From DATDRM01 sp035291705 (GTDB taxonomy: Bacteria; Chloroflexota; Anaerolineae; Anaerolineales; UBA4823): 16,925 bases of DNA. The notes under the pieces are model-generated. The model searched no databases, was not told the origin of the DNA, and saw nothing but the letters and a program-made list of their open reading frames with translations. Positions 1-6,158 of the stretch are shown here, in pieces. How positions within the stretch are numbered: position 1 is the first letter of the stretch; each line of letters starts with the position of its first letter. Where the stretch lies: assembly GCA_035291705.1 (NCBI GenBank), contig DATDRM010000118.1, forward strand, positions 1-16,925, in the 5' to 3' direction. The position numbers were made by a program, and so were the translations under genes.

Positions 1-1
1 G

Positions 2-871
2 TCGCGCGCTCCATACTCTATTCCCAAGGCTGAGCAGCCCTTTTCCTTTGGCAACCTGACCGCCTGGGACACTGCCCTGGGCTGGCGTTACCCCAATCCA
101 AGGATGCAGGAGCTGTACGGCAGCGAGTCGATGGGCGAGACTGCCGAAAACATTTTTGCTGAAACAAATATTCCGCGCGCAGAGCAAGACGCCTTCGCTG
201 TGGAAAGCCATCGTCGGGCGATCGCCGCCATCGATACCGGCAGGTTTGCTGAAGAGATCACGCCGGTACCAGTCCCTCAGCGCAAGGGAGACCCGATCCT
301 GGTGACCACCGACGAGCGCCCGCGGCGCGACACCAGCCTGGAGTCGCTGGCCCGCCTGCGCCCTGCCTTTCGCAAGGACGGCACGGTGACGGCCGGCAAT
401 TCCTCAGGGCTGAACGATGGGGCTGCCGCTTTGCTGCTGGTGAGCGCTGATAAAGCCAGGGAATTAGGGCTAAAGCCGTCCGCGCGCGTCGTCGCTTCAG
501 CCGCTGCCGGTGTGCCGCCGCGCACCATGGGCTATGGCCCGGTGCCCGCTACGCGCAAAGCCCTGGCGCGTGCCAGGTTGGCCATCGCGGATATCGGGTT
601 AATCGAGCTGAACGAGGCATTCGCCGTGCAGGCGCTGGCGGTGATGAGGGAGCTCGGCTTACGCCATGAGATCACCAATGTCAACGGCGGAGCGATCGCT
701 CTGGGGCACCCGTTGGGTTGTTCTGGGGCGCGGATCATGACCACCCTGCTGCACGAGATGCGCCGCCGCGCTGCGCAAGAGAAGCGCCCTTATTATGGTT
801 TAGCAACCCTGTGCGTTGGCGTTGGCCAGGGGGAGGCCACCATCGTGGAGTGGATCGGCGATGCAACCTGA
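2..871 (+). CDS. Thiolase (acetyl-CoA acetyltransferase family), 5'-truncated by window edge
   Basis: This is the C-terminal 289 residues of a thiolase, an enzyme that makes or cleaves 3-oxoacyl-CoA. The reading frame is open from base 2, so the start lies outside the window. By comparison with the usual length of about 390 residues, roughly 100 are missing, including the N-terminal nucleophilic cysteine. Visible landmarks are the MGETAE segment, the NEAFAVQA motif, the catalytic histidine in GGAIALGHPLGCSG and the C-terminal cysteine in LCVGVGQGEA. All usual C-terminal catalytic residues are therefore present. It overlaps the next gene by 11 bp, which suggests translational coupling. The nearby CoA-transferase genes, on the opposite strand, fit a shared role in acyl-CoA breakdown. 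Whether it acts on acetoacetyl-CoA or a longer 3-oxoacyl-CoA cannot be told. Confidence 0.93.
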   Translation, partial: SRAPYSIPKAEQPFSFGNLTAWDTALGWRYPNPRMQELYGSESMGETAENIFAETNIPRAEQDAFAVESHRRAIAAIDTGRFAEEITPVPVPQRKGDPILVTTDERPRRDTSLESLARLRPAFRKDGTVTAGNSSGLNDGAAALLLVSADKARELGLKPSARVVASAAAGVPPRTMGYGPVPATRKALARARLAIADIGLIELNEAFAVQALAVMRELGLRHEITNVNGGAIALGHPLGCSGARIMTTLLHEMRRRAAQEKRPYYGLATLCVGVGQGEATIVEWIGDAT

Positions 872-1307
872 GATCCTCGAGTTCCACAAAGGCGGCTACA
901 CGATCAGCACTGACCCGGCCAGGCTGGACATGGAGGTCATTCACGATTTCCTGTCGAACCGCTCCTATTGGGCCAAGGGCATCCCGCGACACCTGGTGAA
1001 GAAAGCCATCGAGCACTCGCTCCCTTTTGGCCTCTACCACCAGGGGCAGCAGATCGGTTTTGCCCGCGTGCTCACGGATTATGAGCGTTTCGCCTATTTA
1101 ATGGATGTGTTCGTCCTGGAAGAGTTTCGCGGGCAGGGGCTGGGGAAGTGGTTGTTGGAATGTGTTTTTGGACACCCCGAGTTACAAGATGTACGGCGCT
1201 GGATGCTGGCTACCTGGGATGCGCACCGTCTTTACGCCCAGTATGGCTTTACCCCTCTGGCTCACCCGGATCGATTGATGGAGAAAGTAAGTAAGGAGAG
1301 TTATTGA
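861..1307 (+). CDS. GNAT-family N-acetyltransferase
   Basis: A 148-residue single-domain GNAT protein, which would transfer an acetyl group from acetyl-CoA to an amine on a small molecule or protein. The acetyl-CoA binding loop (motif A) is seen as FRGQGLGKWLLE after the beta strand FAYLMDVFVLEE. The C-terminal part, LYAQYGFTPL, is the common motif B ending in which a tyrosine and a GF pair occur. The ATG at 861 was chosen because it begins the recognisable domain and overlaps the thiolase stop by 11 bp; a longer TTG-initiated frame from 816 would lie inside the thiolase gene. The substrate is unknown. It faces the CoA-transferase genes tail to tail, with only 55 bp between the stop codons. 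Confidence 0.9.
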   Translation: MQPEILEFHKGGYTISTDPARLDMEVIHDFLSNRSYWAKGIPRHLVKKAIEHSLPFGLYHQGQQIGFARVLTDYERFAYLMDVFVLEEFRGQGLGKWLLECVFGHPELQDVRRWMLATWDAHRLYAQYGFTPLAHPDRLMEKVSKESY

Positions 1308-1362
1308 GAATTATCTCCCGCAGGTTGCTAATAAACTTGAGTGAGATCCTGGATCTAAATAT

Positions 1363-2139
1363 TCAAATGTACAATCTGTCCTTGTCCACTTGCTCGCGTA
1401 AGATGTACAACTCCTCTGCGGAAGGTGGTGGATTTTCTTCTACCTGGTCTGCCATGGCTAACTCAAAACCGGTGTTCTCGATCACCTGCTCCACCGTCAC
1501 ACCGGGCTGGGTGGCCAGCAGCAGCATGCGCTTGCTTTCCAGGTGGTAGCCAAGTACCGCCAGGTTGGTCACCACACGATAAGGTCCAGTGCCAGGCGGC
1601 AGGCCGGCCGCTTCGCGCGCCCCTGGACCATTCAGATAGCCAGGAGTGGTCACGAAGTCAACTTTCTCCAGGAAGCGGCGTCTGTCGTGACGCATGATGG
1701 CGATCGTTCGCCAGCAGAACGAACCGACATCGTTGCCTCCGCCGCTGCCGGGCAGGCGCACCTTAGGGTGGTAATACTCGCCGATCACCGTGCTGTTCAG
1801 GTTGCCGTAAGGGTCGATCTGCGCCCCGCCGATGAACCCGTACTCGATGAAACCGCGCTGGGCGGCCTCCATCACGTCGCAGATGCCTGCCGCGGCGATG
1901 GCGCGGTGGAAGGTGCATTCCCCGCCAACCGCCATGGGCAATGTCTCGAAGATGGCACCAGTGCCCCCAAACTCGAAGATTGTCACCAGGTTCGGGGCGT
2001 GCATGCGCTGGGCCAGGGAAGCCGCCAGCATCGGGATGCCCGTCCCAATGAAAGCCGTTGTATTATCAGTCATCAGCCGCGCTGCGGTGCAAACCAGCAG
2101 CTCGGTCGGGGAATATCCGTCAGATACAGGGTTGCTCAT
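1363..2139 (-). CDS. CoA-transferase subunit B (glutaconate/3-oxoacid type)
   Basis: A 258-residue beta subunit of a family I CoA-transferase (GctB-like). Such enzymes move CoA between carboxylic acids through a glutamyl-CoA intermediate on this subunit. The N-terminal part has the glycine-rich stretch FIGTGIPMLAASLAQ (30-44), followed by IFEFGGTGAIF, in which Glu56 sits close to the position of the catalytic Glu54 of glutaconate CoA-transferase B. The glycine-rich GSGGGNDVGS segment also matches the family. The start at 2139 has an AAGGAG ribosome site six bases upstream and overlaps the end of the alpha-subunit gene by 20 bp, so the subunits are likely made together. The frame remains open upstream to 2331, but that extension lies inside the alpha subunit and is not protein-like. 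The acid substrate is unknown. Confidence 0.9.
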   Translation of the reverse strand: MSNPVSDGYSPTELLVCTAARLMTDNTTAFIGTGIPMLAASLAQRMHAPNLVTIFEFGGTGAIFETLPMAVGGECTFHRAIAAAGICDVMEAAQRGFIEYGFIGGAQIDPYGNLNSTVIGEYYHPKVRLPGSGGGNDVGSFCWRTIAIMRHDRRRFLEKVDFVTTPGYLNGPGAREAAGLPPGTGPYRVVTNLAVLGYHLESKRMLLLATQPGVTVEQVIENTGFELAMADQVEENPPPSAEELYILREQVDKDRLYI

Positions 2140-3112
2140 TGTCCACTCCTTGCGCCATGGCTTTGAGGCGTTCGAGACGTTCCCACCCGACCAGTTCCAG
2201 GTACTCCCGGTGATTTTTGACCCCGTAGATGTACTTATCGAGATAGGCCTGGGTGGTGGCCGGCTCCTGGGAGGCTTCGACCCACTGCTTAATGTGTTCC
2301 TCGTCACGCACATGGATGTAGCACATCTCACCTGGATGGGAAGCGAAAGGCGCGTACACCACCGCGTCCACCAGGTAGTAGGGGATGATGGTCCGGTCGG
2401 GATGGCAGCGGAAAACCTCGGTGTCCACGATCTCCTCTGCGCTGATGATCACCCGCTTGCAAGCGCGTGCCATCTCGGCAGCGAAGCCGCTGATCCCGTC
2501 GATCTGGGCGTTGCCGAATTTGTCCGCCCGGTGTACGTGGATCAAGCCCACGTCCAGGATCAGGGCTGGCACCAGGCAGATTGGGTCTCCGGTGAAAGGA
2601 CATTCGACCACCTTGGCGGCGCTGTATTTCAGAGTATCGGTGCCCAGCATCGAGCGCATCGGGACGAAGGGCACGCCCATGGCGGTGGCCTTGAAGCGCC
2701 AGGCGAGCGCGGCGTTGCTCCACTCGACACAGGTCTCCAACCGCCCACTCTCCACTTCCCGGCGAAAGACGTTGGAGACGCCGTACACCTCCAGGCCAAC
2801 ATAGGTAATATCCATCCCCTTGACCAGGCTGGCGGCCAGCAGCATGTCCAGCTCGAACACCCCCTGGCCGACGACGCGCAGGTCTTTCTTTTTCTGGCGC
2901 ACGACCTCGTTGACCAGCGACATCGGGCAGCGCACCGTGCCGTAAAGCTCTGTACCGATGTAATCACCGTCGTAGACGAAGCGGTCGATGGCTTCTGCTT
3001 CGGTCATGCGCTTATCGATCAGGGCCTTGGGTTTCTGGCGGTTCCACTCGCGGAATGCGTTGAGGTCCGGCTTTTGGATCAGCTGGCCGATGCCCGATTG
3101 GATGACTTCCAT
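2120..3112 (-). CDS. CoA-transferase subunit A (glutaconate/3-oxoacid type)
   Basis: A 330-residue alpha subunit of a family I CoA-transferase, close in length to GctA of glutaconate CoA-transferase (about 320). The family pattern is visible in the N-terminal third: a GDYIGTELYG glycine turn, a proline-led helix (CPMSLVNEVVRQ), then KKDLRVVGQG. Further on, the segment VGLIHVHRADKFGNAQIDG matches the conserved strand that packs on the partner subunit. The ATG at 3112 is preceded by a strong AGGAGG site seven bases away. The gene runs into the beta subunit with a 20-bp overlap, so the pair forms one translational unit. It lies 126 bp downstream of the MttB-like gene on the same strand. The physiological acid is not identifiable from sequence. 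Confidence 0.9.
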   Translation of the reverse strand: MEVIQSGIGQLIQKPDLNAFREWNRQKPKALIDKRMTEAEAIDRFVYDGDYIGTELYGTVRCPMSLVNEVVRQKKKDLRVVGQGVFELDMLLAASLVKGMDITYVGLEVYGVSNVFRREVESGRLETCVEWSNAALAWRFKATAMGVPFVPMRSMLGTDTLKYSAAKVVECPFTGDPICLVPALILDVGLIHVHRADKFGNAQIDGISGFAAEMARACKRVIISAEEIVDTEVFRCHPDRTIIPYYLVDAVVYAPFASHPGEMCYIHVRDEEHIKQWVEASQEPATTQAYLDKYIYGVKNHREYLELVGWERLERLKAMAQGVDNEQPCI

Positions 3113-3198
3113 GTCTGCCCTCCTTGTTTTTAAGGCAAGAAGATCGAGATCACCACCGAGCGCATGGATTATCTTTGCCCGGCGCCTTATTTACCTAT

Positions 3199-3227
3199 AC
3201 GATACAACAAAATCCAGAAAAATGCAA
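3199..3227 (-). promoter_or_regulatory. Possible weak promoter for the CoA-transferase pair
   Basis: On the minus strand TTGCAT (3222-3227) and TATCGT (3199-3204) are separated by 17 bp, each matching four of six sigma70 consensus bases. It lies in the 126-bp gap between the MttB-like gene and the CoA-transferase genes. Further downstream in this gap, GGCAAAGAT can pair with ATCTTCTTGCC (a two-base bulge) just before the AGGAGG ribosome site. The match is weak and read-through from the ROK/MttB genes is just as possible. Confidence 0.25.
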
Positions 3228-3238
3228 TCAGAACTAAT

Positions 3239-4678
3239 CTAGTCGACCAGCTCCTGGCGGGCACACTCCAGGATGCGATCCAGTTCTCTGGATAAAGCCG
3301 GATCGAGAGGCTCGGGCTGGTGGGTGCTCAGAATCTGCTCCACCCGCTCTTGTGCGCGCTCGCCCATGAATTGCTTCCCTTTGGAAGTCCACACGTCATA
3401 GGTGTCACGCGTCCAGATCTTGCGCGGGACCCATAGCTCCTGGCGGAAGTGAGCCAGGGTGTGCTCATGGGTCAGATAATTGCCGCCCGGGCCGACCTCG
3501 GCCACGACCGGGAAGGCGAGCGTTTCGCCGTCGACTGTAAAACCTCTGAAAATGCGCTTGACAAATTCCATGGCCTCGTCGTCCACGACCAGCCAGGGGA
3601 GGCTGGCGCCGTGGTCCGTCCCCAGGATGCCGGCGTGGCCGAGTAAGTCCGCGCCGGCGAGAGCGCCCAGCATGAAGCTGCCCATCTTCTCCATGCCGGC
3701 CTGCACGTCGAGCGCCTTGGCATCGGTCAGGTTGACGTTGATATAGGCCGGGAAGCCGTAGAATCGGGCCATCTGGCTCATGGCGACCGCCATGAGCCCC
3801 TGCTCGGGAGAGCCGAAAGAGCAGATCGAGGTGCGCGGGTCCATGATGTGGGGAATGCCGCCGTACATGATCGGGGTGCCGGGATTGCAGGTCTGCACGA
3901 CAACCAGGCCGGCCAGGATCTCGGCGTTCTCCTGGGCCAGGGTGCCGGCCAGCGTGGCGGGGCCGGTGCCGGTGGCCATGCTCATCGGCCCGAAGCTGAT
4001 CGGCTGGCCGTATTCCAGGAATTCCAACATAACGTCAAGGCCGGTCTCCGGCAGCTGCAAAGGGCTGATCGGCTCCAGGAAGGACTCGACCATGGGGTGT
4101 TTGCGCAGGGTCTCCACCCCACCCGCTGCCGCGGCGTACATTTCGAGCACATAGTGAGAACTGCGCCGCGAGACCGGCCAGCAGCGTGTCGGCTTACCGG
4201 TGCCCTTGATTAATTCTGCGGTTAGGACGACATCTCGGATTGGATCGGGGACATCTACAGGGACGCCCATAGCGCCAACGACGGTGACATTGGAGAGGGC
4301 GTCTGCCAACCTGATGGCCTCCTGAGTGTCGGCCAGAGTTGGGTCGCGGCGTTCACCCGTGCGGTGATCGAACCAGGCGAATTGCCCGGGGGTTGAGATC
4401 AGGTTCATCTCGCCGTAGCCAAAACGGGCCACTTTGTCTGGGTGGCGCCCGTAGAGCACGTACTGCTTGCTGGCCTGCAGCAGGGCGGACTGCACCATAC
4501 CTTCGTCAAAGCGGGCTAGTTTCTGGGTGAAATCGACTTTGGCTCCACCTTCAGCTAGGCGGGCGAGCACCCCTGCGTGGTGGACGATCACGCCTACCTT
4601 GCTTAAGATACGTAGAGAGGTCTCGTGGATGGATTGGATATCATCGTGAGAGAGCAGGTCGATGTGTGGTCTGGGCAC
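3239..4678 (-). CDS. MttB-superfamily (trimethylamine methyltransferase-like) protein, non-pyrrolysine
   Basis: A 479-residue member of the MttB superfamily, whose known members move a methyl group from a methylated amine or betaine to a corrinoid protein. The N-terminus LSHDDIQSIHETSLRILSKVGV is the usual first helix of the family. Family landmarks follow: GTPIMYGGIPHIMDPRT, FGSPEQGLM, LDVQAGMEKMG and, near residues 394-411, EVGPGGNYLTHEHTLAHFR. There is no in-frame stop, so it is not an amber/pyrrolysine MttB but resembles the non-Pyl group that includes glycine-betaine, proline-betaine and carnitine demethylases. I chose GTG at 4678 because GGAG (4686-4689) is spaced seven bases away and it is 4 nt past the ROK stop; the longer frame needs a TTG at 4750 inside that gene. 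No corrinoid protein is visible in the window. The methyl donor is unknown. Confidence 0.88.
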   Translation of the reverse strand: MPRPHIDLLSHDDIQSIHETSLRILSKVGVIVHHAGVLARLAEGGAKVDFTQKLARFDEGMVQSALLQASKQYVLYGRHPDKVARFGYGEMNLISTPGQFAWFDHRTGERRDPTLADTQEAIRLADALSNVTVVGAMGVPVDVPDPIRDVVLTAELIKGTGKPTRCWPVSRRSSHYVLEMYAAAAGGVETLRKHPMVESFLEPISPLQLPETGLDVMLEFLEYGQPISFGPMSMATGTGPATLAGTLAQENAEILAGLVVVQTCNPGTPIMYGGIPHIMDPRTSICSFGSPEQGLMAVAMSQMARFYGFPAYINVNLTDAKALDVQAGMEKMGSFMLGALAGADLLGHAGILGTDHGASLPWLVVDDEAMEFVKRIFRGFTVDGETLAFPVVAEVGPGGNYLTHEHTLAHFRQELWVPRKIWTRDTYDVWTSKGKQFMGERAQERVEQILSTHQPEPLDPALSRELDRILECARQELVD

Positions 4679-4689
4679 GGGTTTACTCC
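4676..4689 (-). promoter_or_regulatory. Ribosome site and GTG start of the MttB-like gene
   Basis: Reading the minus strand, GGAG (4689-4686) is followed by seven bases and GTG (4678-4676). The stop codon TAA of the ROK regulator (4685-4683) lies within this spacer, so a ribosome ending the regulator can restart directly. No ATG exists between the upstream TTG at 4750 and this point, and the first recognisable family helix begins right after the GTG. Confidence 0.7.
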
Positions 4690-5882
4690 GCTGATGTGGG
4701 TGTAAGAGGCAGGACGCCTGGTAAACGGATGGCGACGTATGCGGCTCCAATCACGACGGCGTCCTGTCCGAGGGCCGAGGGGATTAGGTTGATCGGGTGT
4801 AGCAACGCGGCGCCAACGCGCTTCTGAATTGCATCGACGAGCGTCTCCCATTGCCAATCGCTTGGACCGCCCAACACGATTACTTCAGGGTCGAGCATGA
4901 CCGACAGATTGCAGATCACGATGGTCAGCAAGTCGACCGTTTCGCTGAATACCACCTGGGCCGCTGGGTCGCCCTCCGTTGCCAAGGTAAAGATATCCTG
5001 CACGCGCGCTTGCGAGCCTTTCTGGTTGATCAGCTCGGCCAGGCGGGAGGCCGGGTAACGATGGGCGACTAACTCCGAACGGCGCAGGATGCCCAGGCGG
5101 CCGGCGCGCATTTCGAGGTTGCCGATAGGACCTGCTGCGTGGCGCAGGGTTTCGATATCGGTAATAAAATAGCCCACCTCGCCAGCGGCATGCGTGGCTC
5201 CGTAGTACAGTTCCCCGCCCAGGACAACCCCAGCTCCGATACCCGTTCCGACGCTCACGAAGACCAGATTGCTGGCGCCGCGCGCTGCGCCTTTCCAATA
5301 CTCTCCCAGGGCGGCCAGATTGACGTCGTTTTCGACTCTCACCGGCAGGTTGAATTCAGCCTCAACCATTTCACCCAGAGGGAGGTCTTTCCACCCCAGG
5401 CTGGGTGCCCACTCGATCATCCCAAGCGCAGGATTGACGATTGAGGGAGCACCGATGACTATGGCTCGCGGGGGAGCGCTGCCTGGTGGCGGGACGATCT
5501 GGTGATGCAAGAGCGAGGTTAATTGATCTATTGATCGGCGCGTGTCTCCCACTGCTAGAGGTTCAACAGCACTGGCCAGAATTTGCCCTCCCAGGTTGAT
5601 CAGGGCTGCATACGCTTCTGTCAGGCGCAGGTCGACGGCGATCAGGGTTGCAATGTCCGGGTTGATTTGTAGCAAGTTGGAGGGTCGCCCAGCTTTTAAG
5701 CTCTGACTCCTGCCCATTTCCGCCACAACGCCTAGATCGAGCAGCTGGTCAACTACCCGGCTGACCGTAGATGGACTGACGTCTAACTTTCGGGCGATTT
5801 CGGCGCGGGAGGTGGGGGTTAAGTCGCGCACTGATATGGCGATGCGTGAGAGCAGGTGATCGGAGTTGGCTTTCGTGGGCAT
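4683..5882 (-). CDS. ROK-family transcriptional regulator (NagC/XylR type) lacking the zinc motif
   Basis: A 399-residue regulator with an N-terminal winged helix-turn-helix (about 20-60; TSRAEIARKLDVSPSTVSRV is the recognition region) joined to a ROK sugar-binding domain. In the ROK part, VENDVNLAALGE (183-194) carries the aspartate that is catalytic in ROK kinases, and VGTGIGAG (211-218) is the phosphate loop. Known ROK regulators are repressors released by a sugar or sugar phosphate. The usual zinc site, a histidine after GEIG plus the CxCGxxGC cluster, is missing: the sequence reads GEVGY (234-238) and RHAAGPIGNLE (247-257). The ATG at 5882 has no clear ribosome site, suggesting low expression. 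It is divergent from the ABC importer and leads the MttB-like gene by 4 nt, so it probably controls both. The inducer is unknown. Confidence 0.92.
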   Translation of the reverse strand: MPTKANSDHLLSRIAISVRDLTPTSRAEIARKLDVSPSTVSRVVDQLLDLGVVAEMGRSQSLKAGRPSNLLQINPDIATLIAVDLRLTEAYAALINLGGQILASAVEPLAVGDTRRSIDQLTSLLHHQIVPPPGSAPPRAIVIGAPSIVNPALGMIEWAPSLGWKDLPLGEMVEAEFNLPVRVENDVNLAALGEYWKGAARGASNLVFVSVGTGIGAGVVLGGELYYGATHAAGEVGYFITDIETLRHAAGPIGNLEMRAGRLGILRRSELVAHRYPASRLAELINQKGSQARVQDIFTLATEGDPAAQVVFSETVDLLTIVICNLSVMLDPEVIVLGGPSDWQWETLVDAIQKRVGAALLHPINLIPSALGQDAVVIGAAYVAIRLPGVLPLTPTSAE

Positions 5883-5945
5883 GGTTATGTTAAGTATGAG
5901 TATTTAGATATAATTTATTGCAAATCGAATTAATTATTTCCCTTA

Positions 5946-5967
5946 AACAAATTTTACGACATTTGTT
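5946..5967. promoter_or_regulatory. Inverted repeat AACAAAT-N8-ATTTGTT, candidate ROK operator
   Basis: Perfect 7-bp arms AACAAAT (5946-5952) and ATTTGTT (5961-5967) flank an 8-base spacer. The element overlaps the -10 box of the minus-strand promoter, where a bound repressor would block transcription. Dyads of this AT-rich kind are typical of ROK repressor sites (NagC, XylR). Assigning it to the neighbouring ROK regulator, as autoregulation, is inference. Confidence 0.5.
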
Positions 5968-5980
5968 GTTGAAAAGTCAA
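5951..5980 (-). promoter_or_regulatory. Sigma70-type promoter for the ROK regulator operon
   Basis: On the minus strand TTGACT (5975-5980) and TAAAAT (5951-5956) each match five of six consensus bases and are spaced 18 bp apart. Transcription would begin near 5944, giving a leader of about 60 nt before the ATG at 5882. An inverted repeat covers the -10 box. Confidence 0.6.
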
Positions 5981-5997
5981 GCCAGAATGGCAGTAAA

Positions 5998-6026
5998 ATA
6001 GGCTGGATTGGCTGGTTATTGGTTGA
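5998..6026 (+). repeat. Three near-identical 9-mers upstream of and overlapping the importer -35 box
   Basis: ATAGGCTGG (5998-6006), ATTGGCTGG (6007-6015) and ATTGGTTGA (6018-6026) share seven or more bases between neighbours and start 9 and 11 bp apart. The third copy runs into the TTGACA -35 box. Head-to-tail motifs at about one helical turn often bind an activator or a cooperative regulator. No known motif is recognised. Confidence 0.4.
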
Positions 6027-6051
6027 CAAATGAGTAGAAGATGAATAAAAT
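6023..6051 (+). promoter_or_regulatory. Strong sigma70-type promoter for the ABC importer operon
   Basis: A perfect TTGACA (6023-6028) and TAAAAT (6046-6051, five of six consensus bases) are separated by the ideal 17 bp. The predicted start near 6058 leaves a leader of about 100 nt before the binding-protein ATG at 6159. No comparable promoter is seen between the following co-directional genes, so this may drive everything to 13280. Confidence 0.7.
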
Positions 6052-6059
6052 AATTCTAC
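6034..6059. promoter_or_regulatory. Inverted repeat GTAGAA-N14-TTCTAC over the importer -10 box
   Basis: Perfect 6-bp arms GTAGAA (6034-6039) and TTCTAC (6054-6059) have their starts 20 bp apart, about two helical turns, and straddle the -10 box and likely start site. An inner GAAT/ATTC pair (6043-6046, 6053-6056) adds further symmetry. The position suits a repressor site. It differs from the dyad at 5946-5967, so a second regulator is possible. Confidence 0.45.
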
Positions 6060-6075
6060 ATGAAACAAAGTAGGC

Positions 6076-6125
6076 GAGCGACTGGTTCTCTCGAGAAAAA
6101 CCATCCAGGACGGCCGCTCAACCAG
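6076..6125 (+). promoter_or_regulatory. Leader RNA with competing stem-loops before the importer genes
   Basis: In the predicted leader, GAGCG (6076-6080) can pair with CGCTC (6115-6119) around an inner stem TGGTT/AACCA (6083-6087 with 6099-6103). The same strand, CTGGTT (6082-6087), can instead pair with AACCAG (6120-6125). The second pairing crosses the outer stem, so the two are alternatives or form a pseudoknot. I do not recognise a known riboswitch. Confidence 0.3.
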
Positions 6126-6158
6126 AATCGGGACCTGCATCTTTGAACGGAGGAGATT

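Noticed and set aside
816..860. Longer GNAT product from a TTG at 816
   Set aside because: The extra residues are encoded inside the thiolase C-terminus and do not resemble a GNAT N-terminus.
1344..1356. Palindrome AGATCC-T-GGATCT between the convergent GNAT and CoA-transferase genes, as a bidirectional terminator
   Set aside because: The centre has one unpaired base, so an RNA hairpin would lose inner pairs to make a loop and become short. No T-run follows on either side.
2140..2331. N-terminal extension of the CoA-transferase B subunit upstream of 2139
   Set aside because: The extension is inside the A-subunit gene, has a low-complexity composition and no family similarity, while the ATG at 2139 has a good ribosome site.
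1832..3133. 433-codon open frame on the plus strand opposite the CoA-transferase genes
   Set aside because: It is antisense to two well-recognised overlapping subunit genes and its product shows no domain; it is a shadow of high-GC codon use.
3239..4678. Pyrrolysine-encoding mttB
   Set aside because: The frame runs through without an in-frame amber codon, and no pyrrolysine genes are nearby.
4679..4750. Start of the MttB-like gene at the TTG at 4750
   Set aside because: It would overlap the ROK gene by 68 bp, and the added 24 residues do not look like the family N-terminus; GTG at 4678 has a proper ribosome site.
5943..6140. 65-codon open frame on the minus strand in the control region
   Set aside because: It lies across both promoters and the leader, has no ribosome site or domain and is best explained as chance.
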